Below, one piece after another: positions 46,976 to 63,991 of a stretch of DNA of 64,000 nt (the first letter of the stretch is position 1; the number at the start of each line of letters is the position of its first letter). Under the pieces are notes generated by a model that had not been told where the DNA came from, ran no database searches, and was given only the letters and a program-made list of their open reading frames with translations. The stretch is from Dendrophyllia cribrosa (lineage: Eukaryota > Cnidaria > Anthozoa > Scleractinia > Dendrophylliidae): NCBI GenBank assembly GCA_024195265.1, contig JAJLRJ010000006.1:19290851-19354850 (forward strand), written 5' to 3'. Position numbers and translations under genes: made by a program.

Positions 46976-48110
46976 GGGGCCGTCGACATATTCCCTTGCT
47001 CCCCGCTTAACGTCAACCGGACGTTTAGGGGGGGGGGGGGGGGGGGGGTAGAAGAAGTCCAATTTTGGACGTTACTGTGGGGCATTTGGGCCAAAACTCA
47101 CACAATGATGTATTTTTTTAAGAAAACTGAAAATAGTTTCGATACTTTATGTTTTAATTCAGTACATAAAGGGAACATATTAAAACAGTCCAATAGAAAA
47201 CAAAAAAAATTCCCCACAAAGTCTCTTACAAAGTTGATACAAAACCAGATGTCCTCTCTCAATCGCGTTCATGAGCTTGAACAGAACAGGAACAGAACGT
47301 TACAGGTTCTCAACTTTAAACTATTTTGCGTTCGTGGCTGTTACATTCGACAACTGTGCACACATCCCGGGACACATCCCCTTGTATGGCAGCTTGTGAA
47401 CCGTGATTTTTTTTTTCAAATTTCAACACCAAATTGTCCTAATCGACAATACTGTATCTTGAGACACTTAAGCTATTCAGTTTTAACACAAGAAAAACTT
47501 AAACGACAATATTTTAGCTTCCACTGAACTTGATAAAAAAAAAAACTCGTTTTAGTCATTATCAGTGCATAGATGGCAAACCCAGCTGATTTCCTCTATG
47601 AGTTCGTCCTCACTTGGCAAGTTGTGTGTATTTGGAGTCTATTTGGTACGCAATTACAGTGGTACCACGCCTCACAATTGTCACATGAAATCCACGAAAC
47701 AATACACCTTATTCATAAATGGCGGCCGATTTATTATTCTTTTGTATTTATTTTAGTTAGCCTCACTAGCCTCATTTTAGAGTATAAGTTCTTTTGAATT
47801 TTGCACATGCCAACAAGGCTAGTGAGACTAATTAAAATAAATACAAAAGAATAATAAATCGGCCGCCATTTACGAATAAGGTGTATTTCTTCGTCATCTT
47901 CTTCCGTTCTTCAGAAGACAAAGCTTCAGTTGAGTTTAATATATGTTCTTTTCACTATCTTTATTATAAAAGTGCATACAAAAATATAAAAAACGCACAC
48001 GTACAATACTATAAGTGGACGTTAAGGAGGGGGAGAGGGGGGGGGGGGGGGGGGGGGGGTTCTGAGCTTAACGTCCACCGGACGGAACAGGGGAATATGT
48101 CGACGGCCCC
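46976..48110. mobile_element. Nested element, fourth layer: GGGGCCGTCGACATATTCCC termini
   Basis: Near-perfect inverted ends GGGGCCGTCGACATATTCCC at 46976 and the complement ending at 48110, with a second paired motif CTTAACGTC-CCGGACG inside. G runs lie at 47029-47048 and 48034-48059, both on the plus strand. No coding capacity recognised. Confidence 0.75.
47705..47883. mobile_element. Nested element, innermost: 179-bp hairpin MITE with TA duplication
   Basis: The arms begin CACCTTATTCATAAATGGCG and continue GCCGATTTATTATTC; the complement ends at 47883. TA flanks both ends (47703-47704 and 47884-47885). The arms pair for about 70 bp with few mismatches (CATAAATGG versus CGTAAATGG). Confidence 0.85.
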
Positions 48111-49228
48111 TAACTTTAACATTTGGATTCATGTTTTTGCAATATAAACGAAGTTTGTAGTGTATTACTACTATACAGTCCAACTAAATATGTAAAAAGA
48201 ATGTTAAATACGTGATCAGTTCGAAGTTAGAATCAGATAACAAGCAGCCTATTTTCTTGATACTGTATTTTGAGAAGTCATATAACAACAGAGTTCGAGT
48301 TATCGGGGTAAATTTGGGCCAAGCGGAAACGAAACATAGTTCGAGTTAGCGGGGAATTCGAGTTATCCGAGTAAAAATGACTCAAAACTGGGGCCAAATC
48401 CAAGAGAAATCGCACTTAGTTCGAGTTAGCGGGGTTCTACTGTATTCTCCTGCCACTTCACATTCCTGTCGCCTGCAGGTAGTCTGACATCCCGCCATGT
48501 TGCTTTTAACATGTAAATACGCATGCTCAGCTTTTTTGGCTTGATTGCACCGCTGTACAAAAATATCGTTGACCGCAAGACAAGGGAAAAATAAAATATT
48601 CTGATATTCCTATCGTAGAATTGGCGTAAAATAGGCACTTTTAACAGTTTTCTGATGTTTGCCAAACTAAGGGAATTAGTTACTAGTTAAGCATTGACTG
48701 GACATGCTCAAAGACAACTGTCCCATTCCCATTTCGACGGTTTTTTCCCATTCCCAGTGAGCAAATCCCAGTCCCAGTGACTCAAATCCCATTTCCCAGG
48801 GCAAAAACAGGCCAATCCCAGTTCTCATTTTACCCCTTCAGGACCCTCATTAATATGTGTAATTGTGTATATTAATATGTCAAAATATGTGTTTAAACGA
48901 AAATTAATCAGTGTGCTCTTTGAAATATTAAAAGACAAAGATGATTACCTCGACACTACCATGATAATACGAGAAATAAAATCGCGAAATCCTAAACCTT
49001 AGCTTCTTTTACAGTTTACATTAAACAGATTTTCTTGCTTTGAATTTATTACATATATTTCTTTTTTTTTTCTTTGCTTTTTACTTATTACCTAATATCT
49101 GATTTGTAATAGAATTAATTTGGCACGCCTCGACTAGCGTCTTTTTTTTGCTAACTGCGTGCCAAGAAATTGTACATGCCGATAATTATGATTATAGCGG
49201 AGCACTCGCCGGGCCGAAGGCCCGGCTG

Positions 49229-49454
49229 GGTATATACTCCATGGAGGTTTTTAATTATATGCACACAAAACTATCCGGCACTTATTTAGGGTTAAAAACT
49301 CATTTTGAAATGGTTAGCTTTTATTTACTGTTATGGATATCACTACCCATAACAGTAAATAAAAGCTAACCATTTTAAAATGAGTTTTTAACCCTAAATA
49401 AGTGCCGGATAGTTTTGTGTGCATATAATTAAAAACCTCCATGGAGTATATACC
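49229..49454. mobile_element. 226-bp near-perfect palindromic MITE with 8-bp duplication
   Basis: Arms of about 108 bp starting GGTATATACTCCATGGAGGT surround a ~9-base loop (ATATCACTA); only about one mismatch is visible (TTTGAAATGG versus TTTAAAATGG). It is flanked by the exact 8-bp repeat CCCGGCTG (49221-49228 and 49455-49462). The uninterrupted site is seen in repeat R1 copy A near 6819-6835 (GGCCCGGCTGCGCAG). The 8-bp duplication suits hAT-type mobilisation (inference). Confidence 0.88.
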
Positions 49455-49748
49455 CCCGGCTGCGCAGCCCCATACTCATAGAACCTGTGCCGTCATTTTT
49501 CATGGTCATGGCTAGCGGAATGTTTCGCGGGCGCGCCTCCGTGACATGTGTGTCCGTTGGGCAGAGCTAATTCGCGGGCGCGTATGACGTCGCAAAACAT
49601 GCGCGTATGACGCCACACGCGCGACTACACAGCCGTCAGCTCGGTAAACACTTTAAAAGTTGGATCTTTCGCGGGGTTTAGTGGAGCAGTAAAGTCATTA
49701 TTTCCCTGCATTTTTTCGCGGTTTGCTACTCAAGACAGGGATACTAAG

Positions 49749-50360
49749 GGCCTGTTTACATGGAGGGAGGGTGACCCGGGTACCAGGGTCACCCTCCCAG
49801 CCGGGCTAACACATAGCCCGCCTTTACATGGGCGGGCTATTAGAGCGGGCTATCATATAGGTGAGCTATCTTTTTTTTTGGCGGGCTCTTAAATTGTTTT
49901 GGCGGGCTCATGTTTTGGCGGACTTTTTTTATTGCAACGGCACGCTTTATTAAGCACGACATATTAACAAACATGGCAGCTAATCTCGTACCCAGATCTC
50001 CCACGGTCAGGCGGAAGGGAGATCTCACATTTCAGTTCAGTACAAGCACGAGTGAGATCTGGGTACGAGATTACATGGCAGCAAGAAGAAAGGCTATAGC
50101 GGCGTGTTTGCTGTTTTTATTGCTTGTTTTCACGGGTAATTTCAAGTCAAAAGAAATAGCCCGCCTAGGAGGGTGACTCCTGGGGTGACCGTTTACATGC
50201 AGAAAAGATAGCCCGCCTAGGAGGGTTACCCTGGCAAGCAGACAGGGTGACCCGGGTAGGCGGGTGACCCTGTCTATCATGTAAACACTTCAGTGTGCTT
50301 TGTAAAGAAATGTATGAAAAGTTGGCCCTCCCAGGGTAGCCCGGCTAGAAGGGTGACCCT
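49749..50360. mobile_element. Element with GGGCCTGTTTACATGGAGGG start, inserted in R1 copy D
   Basis: Many inverted and direct GGGTGACCC, AGCCCGCC and TTTACATG motifs; an internal palindrome around TCTCGTACCCAGATCTCCC (49984-50075). The downstream boundary is where R1 sequence resumes (ATCTTGCTTCGAGGA). An 88-codon frame at 49910-50176 reads across this palindrome and is not convincing as a gene. Confidence 0.6.
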
Positions 50361-51259
50361 GCTAATCTTGCTTCGAGGACCTTCATACGTTTATATCAAT
50401 GCGGGAGGTGTTTGTTTTTATTACGGATTTCAGAACCAACGCGGAGATTAAAAGAATTTTTTCAAGCAAGCGAGGGACTTAAAGGTAAAACAAATTACAT
50501 TTTTCGATGGGAATTTATCTTGATATCAATCTGTGATTGACTTTTTATTTGTGTTCTCGTTAGTTTTGGAGAATTGTTTATAAACGTGTAGCTTAATTCG
50601 GTTGTATTAATTTCCTGAATTTCATCGAAGACACGGCTCGGCCTCGATGCGCTATAAATGTACGCGTTTTGTTTTTAAACATAAACTAATGGAGATTTGA
50701 ATAAAATTTTTCGAAAGAAGATTGCATTGTTCATTTTTACGTGTTTGTTCATTCATTACATAGATTGAAAAGCGATTTTATGTAAACAAAACAAGACTTA
50801 GATTTTATACTCGCGTCGCCTTATGCAAATATGTTTGTGTATTTTTGCAAATCAGTTTTTCGGGCATTTTTTGACAAGCAACAACTGTATTTTATTCGGA
50901 AAATTGTCGTAATAGTTATTCTAGACGGAGAAAAAGTTGTTTTTGTGAACTTTTGTACGGTCTAAATGTACTGTGCAGACGGTCGGGTAATAAGCTTACT
51001 GTTTTTGAGAATTGCTAAAATTGAAAAATAGCCCGGTCGTCAATCTTAATTCTTGTGCTTCCGACCTTTCACCTAAGTTAAGTTTCGTCTTAGTTAAGCT
51101 TGTTCAGAGCGTGTTCAGAGGGTGTTCAGAGGGCGACGCTGTTAGGCTAAGGCTAACTATATATATTAAATGTCTTGTCTTGTCTATAAGCCGGACACCT
51201 TTCTACGACGGACAGTTGGGGCCGGTCCCGACGGTGTCCGTCTTAGAGAGAGTTGACTG

Positions 51260-52342
51260 TATACAAGTCGAAACCTTTCTTTCTTTCTTTCTCTCTCTTT
51301 TCCTTTCCATTCTATTGTCTCTTTTTGTCTTTATTACTACAATGTAGATATATAAAATAAAGAATTTGTATAATTAAACTTAAATAGACAGGCCCGCCCG
51401 GCGTGAAGACTTGCACCAGCTATCTGCGGGCCAGTCCAACAACTATAGCGAGGTAAAAAGTAAGAAAATAAAGATTGTTGTTGTTGTTGTTAACTGGAAT
51501 TAAAATTTACGCCAACCCTGGGTTAGCTTAATCGCTTTTGAACAACCCGGCTCTGGGCTTTACAGGGAGAGCCCCTGTTACAAAGTTAATACTACATTAA
51601 AAAAAAAATAAGGCTGTAAGTAATCGAAAGTGTACTAAATTTTCAATCCCTCAACCAATCCGAGAAGGACTACCCTGATCTGGTTAGCGGGGTAGCGTTA
51701 CATCATCATGCGTGCATTTCTCGAAAGACCCGAAAAGTTTTCGGGTCTTTCGAGAGACGCACATTTGCTCTGGGTAGCGTTAAGAAAAGCCCAGCAGGAC
51801 GGTATTTTTGAGCTCGTTTCTCAGACATCTTTTTCGCGGAGGGAACCGTAGTGGGGCCACCACGAAAAGGTCGTCTGTTTTCTCAGGCTATAATTACGAT
51901 AACCATGAATGAACACACACACACACCTTCGAACGCCCCCCTCCCCCCGGAGACCTTAAAAGAGGATTTACGGTAATAGATATGAAAGTGCCCGTCGCAC
52001 TATCTCGTGTAATGTGTTTGATATTTTTCTCAACAAAAAAAATGTATCAACAGCCATCCTTCAGGGGCGCGGGGATATAACGCCGATACAAGGCGGACAT
52101 TTCCTCATTTTATAATCTGGGAATGAGACAATGGAGATCACCGTATGACGTGAAATTTTAGCAGGAATTTAATTTTGCGACGGCAGCCATGTTGGGGGTC
52201 AGAACAATGAAAGTTTAATCCTTGGAAAATCGAACTCTATTTTAATGAAAATGTTTATTGTTTTGTTTTTCCACTAGCTTGGCTGGCGTGAAAATAACAT
52301 AGTTTTCATCTTTCAGAAACGATAGCGTACAGTAATTCAAAG
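51260..52342. other. Intergenic region, no supported gene
   Basis: Holds a TTTCTTTC/CTCTCT stretch (51270-51300), a half copy of the GGGTTGTTCAAAGC MITE (51490-51560), an inverted pair TTTCTCGAAAGACCCGAAAA/TTTTCGGGTCTTTCGAGAGA at 51717-51759 and a short (CA)n at 51909. Confidence 0.55.
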
Positions 52343-52654
52343 ATGTTTCAGCATTGTCTGTTAATCATACTAATGCTCATAGTAATTGTCCTGATTGCCC
52401 TGGTTTTGGAATTCGCGAAAAAATCTCGAAAGTTACACAAGAACAATTGCTTAACGGGGGTCCTTAACAATGCGAATTTCTCCCAAAGACACGCTTTTGA
52501 TTTGCCAATTGTTTATCGTTGCAAAAGATATATAGTTTTGGGATGTCTCGGCAAAACAGACCAATATTACGATTTTATTTTGTTTATCTTTCAAATCTTT
52601 AAACCCGTTATGCTCTTGCGAGTTCCATTTTGGTTTGAGAAAAACAAATTATGA
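52343..52654 (+). CDS. Unrecognised 103-codon frame with N-terminal membrane anchor
   Basis: The predicted peptide starts with a strong hydrophobic segment (residues 3-23, LIILMLIVIVLIALVLEF) and then a basic stretch (KKSRKLHK), the layout of a type II membrane anchor. The frame ends at TGA (52652), but the same frame stays open beyond it to 52918 (WQFVFTGFDSN, then MSWLNFEACTTIFKSWNELG). A pyrimidine-rich CTTTCAG precedes the ATG. I recognise no family. It may be a decayed gene, an exon, or chance in AT-rich DNA. Confidence 0.25.
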   Translation: MFQHCLLIILMLIVIVLIALVLEFAKKSRKLHKNNCLTGVLNNANFSQRHAFDLPIVYRCKRYIVLGCLGKTDQYYDFILFIFQIFKPVMLLRVPFWFEKNKL

Positions 52655-53750
52655 GTATTGAAAAATGCGCTGATACTCCCAAAGGTGATCGCTTTCATCT
52701 ACGCGTGGCAGTTTGTTTTTACTGGCTTTGACAGCAACACTAACGATAAGATGTCGCTGAGAATGCTAAATGAAATGTCTTGGCTAAATTTTGAAGCCTG
52801 TACGACGATCTTTAAAAGCTGGAACGAACTGGGTCAAACATTTGTGGCACATCTGGTCGTGTCTCGTACTCAGGGTTCGCCTAGTGTAGAAACCTACACA
52901 AGACGCATGTGTGTCTAGACGAACTAAGTTTTGTAGTTAGTCGTTAAATAATGTACGTTTGAACACATTTAAGACGCTCTAAAGCAGCCTAATGTTATGC
53001 AATTTGGTTACACCTTCCAACAGACACATATCGTGAACAAAGCTCTTTATAATCACGCTTCTTTTATTGATTTTTTCTCCATCAATAATCACACTTTTGC
53101 TACATTAGATAAGTGGGTCTCCTCTAATCAAAAAACATACTGGATCATTTCTTATCTGAACAAATTCTATGTCAAACTTGTGATAAAATGGAGAAACCTT
53201 TTCGTGACCTATGTTTTCAAAATAAATAATTATTAGTTTAGTGTGACTCAATGCAAATCGAGTTACCTGTTTTAGAAACGTTTACTTTTGATCTTTAATA
53301 TTTTTTCATATCACACTAAATAATCTATCAAGCATACCTTAGAATGCTGGTAAAATCACATACGAGCTACCGGTATGTAAAAAATACACCAACGTACTCT
53401 TGCGGGCATCTAAATAAAATGGTTCATTTTCTCTTGAAATTTTATTCCAAACAAGGTTAGTTTTACCAATAACTCTAACTGCTGTAAAATAGTTCAGATT
53501 TTTTAGTCACGCTGAATTTCCAATTTCCTGGTTAATAAACCAGGAAACTAACCCTAACTACCCCTAGTGTATAAGAAAATATTTCAAAAAAAATTAAATA
53601 TATTTTTTATTTACTGTAACGGTTTGAAAATGCAGTTCTATTTAAAATGTTGCACTTTATCAAACAAAATACCCCTTCTTCAGTGGTAAAGTAAGGAGAT
53701 TCCCATAGAGAGGTTTTCAGTTCAGTGTCATAAACCAAAGTAATACTCTG

Positions 53751-54050
53751 ACCAATCAGAACAGACACAGAAAATCTTATGAATCAATCAGAACAGACAC
53801 AGACAATCTAATAAACCAATCAGAACAGACAGACAATCCAATGAACCAATCACAACAAACACAGACAATCTAATGAACCAATCACAACAGACACAGACAA
53901 TCTAATGAACCAATCAGAACAGACAGACAATCTAATGAACCAATCACAACAGACACAGACAATCCAATGAACCAATCACAACAGACACAGACAATCCAAT
54001 GAACCAATCACAACAGACACAGACAATCCAATAAACCAATTAGAACTTGA
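53751..54050. repeat. Minisatellite with a CCAAT box in each ~32-bp unit
   Basis: Nine to ten tandem copies of a unit reading GAACCAATCACAACAGACAC then AGACAATCTAAT, some shortened to 30 bp. Every unit contains CCAATCA, the core NF-Y site. Intergenic, 1.6 kb beyond the MOK stop codon. Confidence 0.9.
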
Positions 54051-55696
54051 AGAAAATAATTGAAGCTGGCACTAAGCACAGGTACAAATCATCAGTTATG
54101 GTTTGACTTCTGATTGGTGGAGAAAGTTTCACAAGGCTTTAAAATCGCTCACGGAATGTAGTAAAGCAAAACTGCAGCAAACACTGAAAATTATTCTCAA
54201 CATTCAAATGAAAACCCCTCTGTAGTGTAAAAGGTTATTTTTATGGCACAAACATCTAACCGGCCATTTGCAGTTAGTTAAAGTCATATCACTACAGTAA
54301 AAACAATATTAAGCCATTATCGTATATACACATAGAATGTTTCTAGAAAAATAACATATCTAAGTCATATGTCTTACACAGTATTGTTTTCTCGATTTGT
54401 TGAACCCATTTCTAATAAGATTATCATTATTAGTCAACAAATATGCAAGATAAAAAAAATATTTCCTCCTTCATAAAAATATCTTATGTACAATATCATT
54501 CATTAAAAAAAATAACTAGTGTCTTTTCAACTTAAAGTGTGTCATTATAAATAAAATAAGATGATGATTTAACATAAGAAAAGATGAATGTGTGATTTTG
54601 GTTGTGACATTTCTCCTAAATTATGGTTTGTAACTGTACACTATACACCGCCTAAGACAGTTTTTTATACTATTTAAAAGACTGAACCAAAAATAAATAG
54701 CATCTAGAACAAAACAATTTTCTAGTTGAGAATGTTAACAGCAATGGTAATGCAAGATGATTAGAAATATAATTACCAGTCTAAGTTTGACAACACAACA
54801 AATGACATCTGAACAAGATATGCTGAGATGGCTCTAGACCTTTGCATATACACATTCCATTGTCAGCCCCCCCAAAATACTGTAAAAATTTTGTGTAAGC
54901 CACAACCTAATTTTTATGCTATCATTTTATCATTTCTTGGGAAAAATAAAGTTTGAAGTTTGTTTGGAAGAAGCAAAGTACAGTTTTAAAACAACAAAAT
55001 GTTGCGTTTGCTAGCTGATTGAGTCAAAATTAATATTACCTAGTAAATTACATTGTAATTATTGAAATACTATAGACATATAATCTTGAAATTTTAAAAA
55101 CTAAATAATTGTAATTTGCATTAATCTGATCATGAATTTGTGTAAAAATGCTCATTGAAGACCTGTCAGCTACTTACTAACTAGTCTTGTCTATAAGCCA
55201 CAACTAAATTTTGAACTGAGATTTGGAATGAAAAGGTGTGGCTTCTACATGAATTTTAACAGTATTCATGACTGCAGGCCTGCATGGTAAGAAAATAATA
55301 TGGTAACAGCCATAACAAGCAAGGTACCCAAAAAACAAATAAAGAAATTTTCCTATCTGTAATTGTGGACACTTGTTGTACATGCATGGCATAGACATCC
55401 TTCATCAGTTGTTAATACTGAAGTTTAAAATAGCATTGGCTTCTTGAGAAACATTGATTAGGTATATTCCATTTTTCAGAGTTGATAGGTCTGTTTGGAA
55501 GAGCCGCAAGGTATCCCTGGAAGAATGTGCTCCTTGATTGACTTGTTTTAGGTAGTAATTACTCCATAAACGAAAAACTTCTTGGCCAATCAGCAAACAT
55601 CCCACCATTGTCGTTCGGCTGAAGTGATGTTTCCTGTGCTATGAACAGTCACACCAACCCTAATCAGCACCAAGTACTTGAAAAACTCAACTGTTG
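54051..55696. other. 3' flank of MOK, no other gene
   Basis: AT-rich DNA that probably includes the MOK 3' UTR (minus strand). Short open frames at 55204-55608 show no recognisable protein. Confidence 0.5.
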
Positions 55697-62318
<6,622 letters not shown>

Positions 62319-62511
62319 CTAGAAAGAAAGCAAATAACCCATCCATAACAAGCACAAGAGCATGGCTGAAGATTACCATTCATATATCTGTTGGATGCCT
62401 AACTCAAAACTGACTGATATATAGAAAATTCACCCTGTTAAAGAGAAAAGTTGCAGGATTTAACATTATGACATATGACTTATGTAGCTAAAATTTTTCA
62501 AAAATTTGTTT

Positions 62512-62604
62512 GAAAATTTTCAAACCAGTTTAATTTTTATTTTTCTTTGTCTCAGATTCATTCAAAGAAAAAAAAACATTTGAACCACAACATTATTATT
62601 ATTG
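62512..62604. repeat. Half copy of the 27343-27502 MITE
   Basis: TTTTCAAACCAGTTTAATTT then CTTTGTCTCAGATTC and ATTTGAACCACAACAT: the right arm and centre of that family, without the left arm. Confidence 0.65.
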
Positions 62605-62787
62605 AACATTATTATATAAACACCAATGAAATACCAGGTGGGCTTTCGCGCGTAAACATCATATCTTCACACGTGAGAATAACATGTTATCTTCACACGT
62701 GAAAAGATCACTGTTGCTATGGTTACATAATAAATCGCGCCTTTCGCAACGGCGCCTTTGTCAAAGTAGTCTCGACACAATTTCAGA

Positions 62788-63180
62788 ATGGCGGACGAAC
62801 CTAACTGGAATCTAAATATTCTCGATTTAATCGACGATAATTCTAAATGCAGATTTATTGATGTGTCCGAAGATGATGTTGACAAGCTTATTGCTCAACA
62901 AGAGAACGAAAATACGAAGAAAAAGAGAGAGAGAATTAGAGAAAATCCCACTGGACGAGCTGAATGTATACCTCAGTGAGTTCATTGTTGCAGCTAGAAC
63001 GAAGAAAGGTGAACGATATGAGCCGTCTTCTCTCAGAGGAATCTTATCAAGCGTTGACCGTTATCTTACAAGGCGCGAATATATAGGAAAAGGCTATTCA
63101 TTGATCCCGAATTTACGAGATTGAGAGACGCATTGAAAGCAAAGCAAAAAGAACTGAAAAAACAAGGTTTGATTTCATTG
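62788..63180 (+). pseudogene. Truncated, frameshifted Crypton-like (KIAA1958-type) N-terminal fragment
   Basis: Starts MADEPNWNLNILDLIDDNSK in one frame; around 62925-62940, in a GAGAGAGA stretch, the reading shifts to a second frame giving ELEKIPLDELNVYLSEFIVA, then YEPSSLRGILSSVDRYL and DALKAKQKELKKQG. The YEPSSLRGILSSVDRYL block is characteristic of the N-terminal (SAM-like) domain of Crypton tyrosine-recombinase transposons and KIAA1958-type relatives in animals. The tyrosine recombinase catalytic domain is missing; the frame stops soon after the lysine-rich segment. It lies in MOK intronic DNA, opposite in strand to MOK. Assignment rests on motif memory, not a search. Confidence 0.65.
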
Positions 63181-63200
63181 GTGTTTAAATAATAAACAGA

Positions 63201-63337
63201 ACATTACATGGCCGCTTGAAGATACGAAATTTCTCTTCGAGTGTTGAAAAATATTTCACGAGTGAGCGCAGCGAACGAGTGAAATATTTTTCAACACTCG
63301 AAGAGAAATTTCGTATCTTCGCGCGGCCATGTAATAT
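63201..63337. repeat. Near-perfect hairpin, ~59-bp arms
   Basis: Arms ACATTACATGGCCGCTTGAA then GATACGAAATTTCTCTTCGA, with the complement at 63279-63337; the loop is GAGTGAGCGCAGCGAACGA. It lies directly 3' of the Crypton-like fragment. Small MITE or stem-loop forming sequence. Confidence 0.82.
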
Positions 63338-63920
63338 CCTCTATTTATCTTGAAATCAGATAGTCAAGTGAAGGAAATTTTCATCCAATCTAGAAATAAA
63401 GTCAAACGTTTAAGGCTACATTGTGTTTTGTATCAAAACGTTTTAACCTTCAGTGTTTTTTGTTGTTGGGAGGCTATACACTGTCAGTGGTTGCTTTGCT
63501 CATGGACACATTTTGATATGAAATGTTTTTGTATGTGTATTGTTTCCATCCAATGGCAACAAGTTTTTTCAACTTAAATGTTGAATTCTGTTGTCTACTG
63601 AAGTTTCTTCAACATCTTCTTTTGTTATCTTTCAACATCTTTTTTTTTTTTGATCAAAAATCTGGCTTATGGTGTTTCGTGAAACAGACTGTCTCCAGAG
63701 AGAAAAATATGTTTCAGATAGTTGTATCACTTACAGATAACACTTCACTCACAAAAGTATATTCCTGATTTTATCAGGAAAGTTTCCTAACATTTTGCAG
63801 TAAAAATCTAAGCGCATTGCATTATTATTATTTTTTTCTTGTCGATAAATAATTGGTATTTGCAGTACAAAAAAAAGAAAAAGTGTGATTACACTTTATT
63901 TACTCATTATAATAATTTGT

Positions 63921-63991
63921 GCACTTCCGGTTCACAGCTTTGCCATTTACACGTCCTGTTTAGTGACTTCCGGCTACTCCTACTTCCGGTA
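63921..63991. promoter_or_regulatory. Cluster of three ACTTCCGG (ETS-type) motifs
   Basis: CACTTCCGGTT at 63922, GACTTCCGGCT at 63965 and TACTTCCGGTA at 63982, all in the same orientation within 70 bp of the right edge. ETS/GABP-type sites in such clusters mark housekeeping promoters in animals; here the assignment is inference, and whether a start site lies beyond the window cannot be seen. Confidence 0.4.

Larger units (their letters stand above)
46835..48442. mobile_element. Nested element, third layer: mariner/pogo-type MITE
   Basis: Left end CAGAAGAACCCCGCTAACTC then GAAC; right end GTTCGAGTTAGCGGGGTTCTACTG, followed by TA. Further copies of GTTCGAGTTAGCGGGG lie just inside each end. 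CAGTAGAACC-type ends with TA fit a pogo/Tigger-like non-autonomous family (inference). Confidence 0.72.
46660..48848. mobile_element. Nested element, second layer (2.2 kb)
   Basis: The ends GAGAGTCCTGAAAGGGG and CCCCTTCAGGACCCTC are flanked by ATTAAT on both sides (46654-46659 and 48849-48854). The left end runs into a poly-G tract. Subterminal repeats of AATCCCATTTCCCAG appear on both sides, in direct orientation. Confidence 0.7.
49196..51165 (+). repeat. Repeat family R1, copy D (with two internal insertions)
   Basis: Opens AGCGGAGCACTCGCCGGGCC and ends GACGCTGTTAGGCTAAGG then CTAACTATATATA. Matches copies A and C over the CATGGTCATGGCTAGCGGAA, TTTTTCGCGGTTTGCTACTC and TTTTTCGATGGGAATTTA blocks. 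It is interrupted by a perfect hairpin (49229-49454) and a GGGCCTGTTTACATGG element (49749-50360). It sits inside the 46217-51259 element. Confidence 0.75.
46217..51259. mobile_element. Outermost mariner-like element of a nested stack (5.0 kb)
   Basis: The left end CAGTCAACTCTCTCTTAACG then GACACC is matched by the complement ending GAGAGAGTTGACTG at 51259. TA follows the right end; AA precedes the left (one base off TA). The subterminal regions on both sides repeat GGACACC and CTAAGACGGAC. CAGT ends with TA suggest a Tc1/mariner non-autonomous family. Nearly all of its interior is later insertions (46660-48848 and 49196-51165). Confidence 0.72.

Noticed and set aside
47565..48147. Frames reading through the innermost nested MITEs (63-88 codons)
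   Set aside because: They cross hairpin arms and poly-G runs and have no recognisable protein family.
45381..51560. A still larger outer layer with GGGTTGTTCAAAGC ends around the nested stack
   Set aside because: The left end has its own complete right end at 45630, so 51490-51560 is more simply a separate half copy.
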